64,000 nt of DNA, taken from positions 92,048-156,047 of the forward strand of contig NMRA01000744.1 of NCBI GenBank assembly GCA_002633005.1, written 5' to 3'. Below, in pieces: positions 57,830-64,000 of the stretch; position 1 is the first letter of the stretch; every line of letters starts with the position of its first letter. Source of the stretch: Phoronis australis (Eukaryota; Phoronida; Phoronidae). The notes beneath the pieces are model-generated. The model saw only the letters and a list, made by a program, of their open reading frames with translations. It was not told the origin of the DNA and made no database searches. A program made the translations under genes and the position numbers.

Positions 57830-59037
57830 ATTGATGTCCCAAAAAAGTGAGCTATTTTTGCACAAGTTATTTGTTAGAAACTGATGAACGATTTTTTTTT
57901 CAAATTTCTTACAGATGAACCTTAAGATATCACCAACAAATGTACAAAATATCAAAGAGATCTGTGTCCAATTTGTGCGAGCACTGTCGAATATAAAAAC
58001 ATCAGGTCAAAAAATAAAATATCAAAAGGGAAGCTCGCTTATTTCAGTCTATGCTCAATGTGGCATCCATCTTCCTCCACAACTAAACAGAGTCGTTTCT
58101 TCCAACCAGAAATGCTTTTCCGTATTTCTTCCATCCAGATTTCTTTTAACTCCTGCTTAGTCAATTTGCCTCTCATTTCCCGGTAAACTCTTCAGAGGGT
58201 CCCGTATGGCATAGTCCAGTGGATTGCATTCATGACTGAACGGAGACCGCTCACCCTTTTTGACGAATTTGGGTGTGGCCTCCTCCCGATGAGCCTGGGT
58301 TATCTTGCTCGTGTGTGAAGGAGTCCCATTTAGCTGAAACACTAATTGTTACCATGATACAATCGTCCACAATCTGGGAGATTTTCATCTTATAACTGCA
58401 TGTAGCGTTGACTTTTAACTTTGGCTCTATCACTGTCGATAAAATGAATATTTGTTTTTCCTTCCCAAGACACTTCAGCGGAAATCTCATGATAGCGTCG
58501 AGAAGGCTGAATTTCTCGTTTTTCTTTCCCATAAACACAACAGTTTTGGCGATTTTTATCAATTTCTAGCGTAAAGTCTTTTCAACAGTGAAAATGATTC
58601 TTTTCACATCAGTGCCTGAATAGCCGTCATGCAATTAGCGGCATCGGGTTTTTCTTTCCCTACTAACATTTTGATCTCTCCGTAATACCCACATTCTTTT
58701 GAAGGGTTTTAACTCGAGTTTTTTTCGCAATTCTTTGCACAGAAGATTTGCTCACTTGTAAATCCCTTGCGACTTCTCTCAGAGAGTTATGATTCCCCGG
58801 GTTGTCCTCCTGGGATTGACAGATGCCAGCACAGCATGAACACGATGAAAGTCACAGTGATTTTTAACCCCGTTGTTTTGAATTTCGCAGTACTTTCACA
58901 ATTTTTTATATTTCTCTGAGATACTTTGTAGACTTGTTGATGACACCCTGAAGATACATTGTAACAATTTGAACGAATTCGGTTGGTCAACTACTGAAAA
59001 AATTTGTGTCAAAAAGTGGCTCACTTTTTGGGGACAC
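57830..59037 (-). mobile_element. Dead Tc1/mariner-type transposon
   Basis: Inverted ends: TGTCCCAAAAAAGTGAGC at the left and the complement TGTCCCCAAAAAGTGAGCCA at the right. The minus strand holds a broken transposase between them. At about 1.2 kb the length is normal for the superfamily. Confidence 0.8.
58157..58990 (-). pseudogene. Tc1/mariner transposase relic
   Basis: Fragments lie in several frames. From the N-terminal side: VSQRNIKNCESTAKFKTTG and LREVARDLQVSKSSVQRIAK (helix-turn-helix pair), then KVNATCSYK, then FQLNGTPSHTSK and NPLDYAI. These match the family's DNA-binding region, central block and catalytic D-N/D blocks. The second catalytic Asp of the usual QQDGAP motif is Asn here, and several frameshifts break the frame, so the enzyme is inactive. 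Confidence 0.8.
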
Positions 59038-59981
59038 CGATTGTAAGATGTGAGTGAGAACATAGCGTCTGAGTTTAGACAATAGGCCTAGGCCTACTTA
59101 AGAAATTTTGTTTGCGGTTTCCGAAATGTGGACATTCCATAAGAGATTATTGTCAATGAGTATTCCTAGTGTTGTGCTGCACGTAAGTCAGAGATGTTAT
59201 TTTTTTAATATTTGGGACTGGTTTATTATTTATTCAGTTCTGTCTAAAGTGAAAGCATGCATTTTGCTTTTGAGACGTTTACAGAGAGCAGCGTAACATG
59301 CTAGTTTATATATAATACAAAGGAAGTGCTGCGCCGCAAAAGGTTGCCTATCCACAACTTCTAGCTGAGCGCGCATATTCTGAGCCTTATATTTGGATGT
59401 TGTGGAGACAAATATTTCAATGTTTGGCCTTCTGAAATTTGCGCACATTTTTTTGAAAGAGCGTAGCTCAATAGAAGAATTGACATAAACCATGCCTAAA
59501 GTTTCCTTTTGATGACCTAATTAGGCAAATGCATGTGGGTTGCTAAGCACGTCCCTCACTTGGTCTCTCCCTCCAACACTTCATATAGCACTACCATGAC
59601 CACCTATTCTGTTTTAGTTTACTCCACTGGCAGCCTCTAATGAAAGGGAGTGGCGACTCTACCTATAGGAGCTAAAACAATTCCTTAAAATGCGGAGCAC
59701 CTCCACCTTCGTCACATCTTTTACCCCACCATATATGTCCCCCTCCCCATACACCACCCCGGGCCCACCCACAACCACTCCATTACCACCAAAACCCCAC
59801 AACCACATTTGACATCCTCCTAGTTCACTGCACTTCTCCTTGCCGTTACTATCATAAAGCAGAGCAAGTCCAAAGTTGAAGTCATTGATGAGATGTAAAT
59901 GCTTGAATTCTTTATTGCACGCTTTTCAAAAGTTGACTGAAGTTTGTTAACGCAGTGATTTCTCTTTTTTTACGTTCTTAG

Positions 59982-60119
59982 AGGCGGACATCTCAGGAAA
60001 GTACGATGCGGTACTTCTTCATGCGGGGACGAATGACATAGCAAAGAGACACCACCTGATGATGCGACCATCTAGCATGAACCTACATTTGTATCGTCTC
60101 TTCTTTCCCGTTTGGATAA
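59982..60119 (+). CDS. Exon-like fragment with SGNH-hydrolase GTND motif
   Basis: A 138-nt open stretch sits between a polypyrimidine-TTCTTAG acceptor and a perfect GTAAGTA donor. It encodes GKYDAVLLHAGTNDIAKR, the block carrying the Gly/Asn (GxND) of SGNH/GDSL hydrolases, then YRLFFPVW. I found no flanking exon, no catalytic GDS serine block and no start, so it may be one exon of an unseen gene or a relic from a mobile element; some LINE ORF1 proteins also carry this fold. Confidence 0.35.
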
Positions 60120-60244
60120 GTAAGTAGTTGAATTTAGTAAGTGGTGCTCCGAGAAATACATATATTTTGTCATCTCTATTACCAAATTGTCTTTGATGAA
60201 ATATCCCAATACCACAATGATGTTTCTGTCAGTGAGAATGAGTA

Positions 60245-60972
60245 TTTATGATCGACATATGTCCCGAATAATAGATAAATGATACGTGCGACGCAAGCTC
60301 GTTACCAGAGATGAAAAGGAGACCGAGGTACTGAGGCGATATAAGGTCATTTATTATGACTAATACAATTACAATATAATTAATACAGGTAAATAACATA
60401 AAAATGGTAATCTTTGGTAAGATGGGCAATAAAAAAGCGCCGGCCGAGTGGAAGTACGAGAGAATGACGAAAAGTGGGAGGTAGAGGGTGGGAAAATTAA
60501 TAAGTTTTGGAACGTACGACAATGTGGCCGGGACAAAGGTGAACTGAAAGCGAGGTTACAATAACAAAGAAAAACGCCTAAGGACACGTGACAATCACCA
60601 GCCTATAAGAGCCAAGAGCTGACCAAACTCGAGGCACGTGATAACAACAGACCAGTACGAAGGCTGGTAAAATGACGTGTAGCCTGCACAAAGGAATAAT
60701 GAAATAGACCAAAATGAGGGGGGAAACGAGTAAGACGGGTCCATATGGTCATATAAATATATTTAACGAGTGAAATACCATTTATGATCGACATATGTCC
60801 CGAATAATAGATAAATGATACATGCGTCGCAAGCTCGTTACCAGAGATGAAAAGGAGACCGAGGTAGGCAATATAAGGTCATTTATTATGACTAATACAA
60901 TTAAAATATAATGAATACAAGTGAACAACATAAAAATGGTAATCTCTGTTAAGATGGACAATAAAAAGCACC
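60245..60972. repeat. Direct repeat pair of ~195 bp, 536 bp apart
   Basis: 60245-60440 and 60781-60972 both run from TTTATGATCGACATATGTCC through AGGTCATTTATTATGACTAA to ACAATAAAAAGC. The spacing could suggest a short LTR-like structure, but no primer-binding site or retroelement protein is visible. Confidence 0.8.
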
Positions 60973-61057
60973 ACATGAGATGTTGTAAGACAGCTCAGGC
61001 CCATCCGCAGGGACGCACGAGAGAGAAATGAAAAGAAAGATGTGCAGGACTACTTAC

Positions 61058-61170
61058 AAACGCTGTCAGCCGGATACACAACCCTAACTCTTTTAGTCCC
61101 GTCCATACAGTAGCTAGTGTAATGCACCCCATTTTTAAGTGGAGTGTCCACACGCACACATATCCAATAA
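61058..61170 (-). other. Exon-like open stretch, unrecognised
   Basis: Minus-strand open frame (ICVRVDTPLKNGVHY, then KRVRVVYPADSV) between a TCCTAG acceptor and a perfect GTAAGTAG donor at 61051-61057. No domain recognised; could be chance. Confidence 0.2.
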
Positions 61171-61580
61171 CTAGGATAAGACGTAAGTCGACAATGAACA
61201 GGCGATACGAATATGGGACACAAAAGGAAACATTTCTGTACGTAATCGCACATGATAATACTTCCGCCTTGCCCCATATTTGCTATCACTCAAGAATTTA
61301 GAAGTGGCACAGGGTACCCTAGAGCAAGTTACCTACCTCAAAAAGATAGAGTAAATTGTCAGTCAATTGGGTAAGTTGCACTAGTTTGAATAGCATCCAC
61401 GCCACCGAAAAACATAGCTATGCGTTCCAGTTGTTACTTGTTCTAGAGTAAGGTTGTATGTAGATGGCATTTATGATTTAATTTGGTTACATTTATAATT
61501 TAATATTATACCAGAAATGAACTTATAGAGGAAACCGGTTATGTAATGAAATTCAATTCTCACCCACACATTGTTTGTCA

Positions 61581-63230
61581 TTAAAGGAGAATGCCACCCG
61601 ATTTAAGTAGTCTTTTTTACTGTCTTAATCGGTCTTTATCCACATCGCCTCTTATACGGTCGACCTCACCTTGCCGAGAGGTGTCGCGTTAAGCTGTGAG
61701 GAAGGTGAGAAACGACGCAGCGGCGTCAGTGGTTCGTCTGCAGAGTGAATACCGCTATATTGCGGTGCATCGTTCCCGCTTGTCCGAACAATGAAGCTGC
61801 GAAGAAAGCGAGTGTATCGTTTTTTCGACTTCCTCGAGAGCCTAAAATGCTTATGAAGTGGCTCGCGGTAGTGAAGAATGAAAAGTAGGCCTACGCTGTT
61901 AATAGCAAGTAGTGAGGCCGTGCGTGAAACATCTGCGTGTCTGTGGCCGGCATTTCGTCGACAGTGATTTCTCTGACGAATTCCGGCTAACCGTTGCCTG
62001 TACATGTTCACGGCGCCCCTCTAGTATTTCTTGATCAGTGTATTCTGGTTAGAACTGATAGCCTGTGAAACCTAACGATCCGACCCATGAAGTCTTTGTC
62101 GGATGAGCTCTTGACAAGTCGGGATTGGTCCCGGGCGAGTTGCCATGAAGACGTTTATTATTCTGCGTTCTGTTTCAAAATGAATTATTCTCATCCTAAC
62201 CAATGCTTATATAAAACTGAAACAAAGTCTGTCTCATTAGATACAATTTGTAAAGCCTTTGCAGTATTTGTGAGTGCAAATGTTGAGAAGCCAGCAATGA
62301 ATAAACCACTGCGTTACCGGCTTTTGATGCCGGCAATAAAGGTAATTGACCGGGCACCGAGGCCGTGTGAGCGCATGCTAATTTAGTGTTTGCTGATAGA
62401 AAGATGTTGTGAAACAATTACTCAATTTTATATGCTATGGTCACATGTTAGGGGAATCTTTATATAGAAATACAAATACATTATTCAAATCATTGTTACT
62501 GAAGAACTTTTTCCCTGACGGTCTGTGGAATTGGTACCCGACTTCGCGGCCCCCGACAAGTAAGTAGATTTTCAGTTTCGTTGCTAATTCACATAAATAA
62601 TTAGTGCACATTATTTCTTTGGATCACTATTATAGTCTGTTCGTGACTGGAGGTTTAGCTTCCAACTCAAGCTGGTTTATGTTCGTGCCAGTCCCGGCGT
62701 CCGCGATGGGCCTGATCGGGTTCCGAGCCACTGGCCGGGATAACAAGCGTTTTTGTGTTTAGAACTCAAAAATTTACAAGCCTAAACAACACAAATCTAG
62801 CTTGTCATGTCTGTATTTCACGGAAACATACTTCGAATTTATCTCCGAACAGACCCCAAACTCCTGCTACGGACCTTGGTAAATTGGCTTGCCGAGCTTT
62901 GTAGGCTACGGTGTGTCCACTGAAATACCAATCAATCCGTAAAAGCGAAATAAAACAACACGTTTTTATAAGAACTCTGTGTATTTTTAAGGGCTTTTCA
63001 TCGAAGTTTGATTTATTATGTAAAACGATGAATTCAAGCGTAAGTTGACTCCAGTAACCCGTGTTGTGAATTGCTCAACAGACTGCATGTGAAACCAATG
63101 ACGTCATTACATAATTTCAATACCTCCGTCTGCCGTCCGGAAACGCAACCGAACGTGCCGTTATCGAATAGAGCTACTCGATCTAAATTGATACAAAATA
63201 GGTTGTTTTTTGGGTGGCATTCTCCTTTAA
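61581..63230. mobile_element. Kolobok-type DNA transposon remnant (TTAA target, THAP relic)
   Basis: TTAAAGGAGAATGCCACCC at 61581-61599 and its exact complement at 63212-63230. Terminal TTAA on both sides fits a TTAA target duplication with 15-bp inverted ends AGGAGAATGCCACCC. A THAP-domain relic lies inside on the plus strand. At 1.65 kb and with no further transposase seen, it is non-autonomous. Confidence 0.75.
61762..62035 (+). pseudogene. THAP zinc-finger domain relic
   Basis: One frame gives CIVPACPNNEAAKKASVSFF, then RLPREPKMLMKWLAVVKNEK, matching the C-X4-C start and the F-hydrophobic-x-P-K-W core of THAP. After stops at TAG/TAG/TGA, another frame gives RVCGRHFVDSDFSDEF, the closing C-X2-H of THAP. 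The frame change and stops show it is broken. The triplet where an initiating Met would be expected, two residues before the first Cys, is TTG. THAP domains occur in Kolobok and P-type transposases and in host THAP proteins. Confidence 0.75.
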
Positions 63231-63970
63231 ATCGATCAGGTACACTGTATTTGTTATTACGTGTCATGTAGAGGGACGGTGTTTTGGTGATAATATCGGT
63301 CAATGCAGGAAATGCTGACTAATAACATATAATGGTTCGTTCATGTTACAAAGTAAAGTCAGGTAAATTCAAGTGTGTGTGACCGAATCAGGGTTTACTA
63401 CTAAACATTGACAAAATGTTGTTTAACAATCACTGTTTATCTACAGGTATTTCACCAATCATTGTAAAGCTTGATTTTCAATTGATTTATTATTTTCGCA
63501 TCAGTTTAGATGCCAGTTTATTTCCAAAGTGCTCAAATGTTGGAAAGTGTTGACAACAAGACAACTGATATTGTTTTTTAACATATTCTGCATCGAGTAG
63601 TAGTCAGTATTTGATAACAATCAAAATCCATTCTCAGTACTGTGTTGCTGTTGTTTTGCTGTAATTTATTTGTAATTATATTTTAGGTTAAAAACACACC
63701 TGTTCTGAGGGGATGGGTTATTCACTTGGAAGGCGGTTGGTTGTTTTGAGCGATCGCTGCTGAATGCATAACTGGAAGGCCTCTTTAGAAACATCGACAG
63801 AACAAAGAAAAGAATGTTGTTCAATAAAAACAAGTAGTTTAACTTTATTTGAGATGTAAGTCAGAGGGGCATTCAATTATAAGCTACATCTATTCAATAA
63901 CAAGTTACCTATCGAATAGTTTCTCCACTGAATAATAGGCACCAAACTGGTTCTCAAAAGATAGGTTATG

Positions 63971-64000
63971 CATAGGCGGATTTAGGGAGGGGCAGGGGGC
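63971..64000. mobile_element. Start of a second hAT-like MITE copy, cut by window end
   Basis: GGCGGATTTAGGGAGGGGCA resembles the right end (complement) of the element at 55466-55624. Confidence 0.4.

Noticed and set aside
57518-57955. 145-codon minus-strand open frame
   Set aside because: Crosses a long hairpin and the edge of the mariner-like element; no recognisable domain.
62087-62386. 99-codon plus-strand open frame inside the TTAA-flanked element
   Set aside because: Not continuous with the THAP frame and no transposase motif seen; probably non-coding interior.

Overview
This is a stretch of animal (bilaterian, most likely invertebrate) nuclear genome: AT-rich, interrupted by GT-AG introns of about 0.1 to 3.7 kb, full of small transposons, and carrying assembly gaps (single N at 2048 and 16078, an N run at 20114-20252). 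No prokaryotic, organellar or viral gene organisation is seen. I cannot name the species from sequence alone.

The central feature is one complete protein-coding gene on the minus strand, VPS39 (Vam6/VPS39-like, HOPS tethering complex and vacuole contact-site subunit). It runs from the ATG at 52415 down to the stop at 21751. I reconstructed 23 coding exons by hand. All use GT-AG junctions, all phases agree, and the sum is 2667 nt, encoding 888 aa (the human protein is about 886 aa). The order is an N-terminal CNH (citron-homology) propeller, a clathrin-heavy-chain-type helical repeat region, and a C-terminal C-X2-C / H-X2-C zinc-binding motif.

At the left edge, also on the minus strand, lies the first coding exon (373-493) of a conventional beta-spectrin gene; the rest lies beyond position 1. 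A GC/CpG-rich patch at 14780-15260, with a YY1-like motif and a possible donor site at 14807, may be its promoter and 5'UTR exon. Between 516 and 21750 I see no other convincing coding exon.

The introns of VPS39 are a museum of mobile DNA. Three members of one modular repeat family (38252-39102, 42730-44366, 46270-47055) carry about 20 copies of a CCACTAGGTGGCGC-like motif that resembles the CTCF core, and they end in a palindrome. Other intronic elements are three copies of a ~280 bp MITE (the first lies in the 3' flank and supplies the nearest AATAAA), a tRNA-like foldback SINE, a 5'-truncated LINE with a 15-bp target duplication, a tiny foldback MITE with an 8-bp target duplication, and a seven-copy CCAAT-containing minisatellite.

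Right of VPS39 (52.4-64 kb) there is no clear gene. The region holds a CpG/CRE-rich putative promoter (53740-53950), a dead Tc1/mariner element (57830-59037), an exon-like SGNH-hydrolase-type fragment (59982-60119), and a 1.65-kb element with TTAA-flanked inverted termini. That element contains a broken THAP zinc-finger domain (61581-63230), a combination typical of Kolobok-type DNA transposons.
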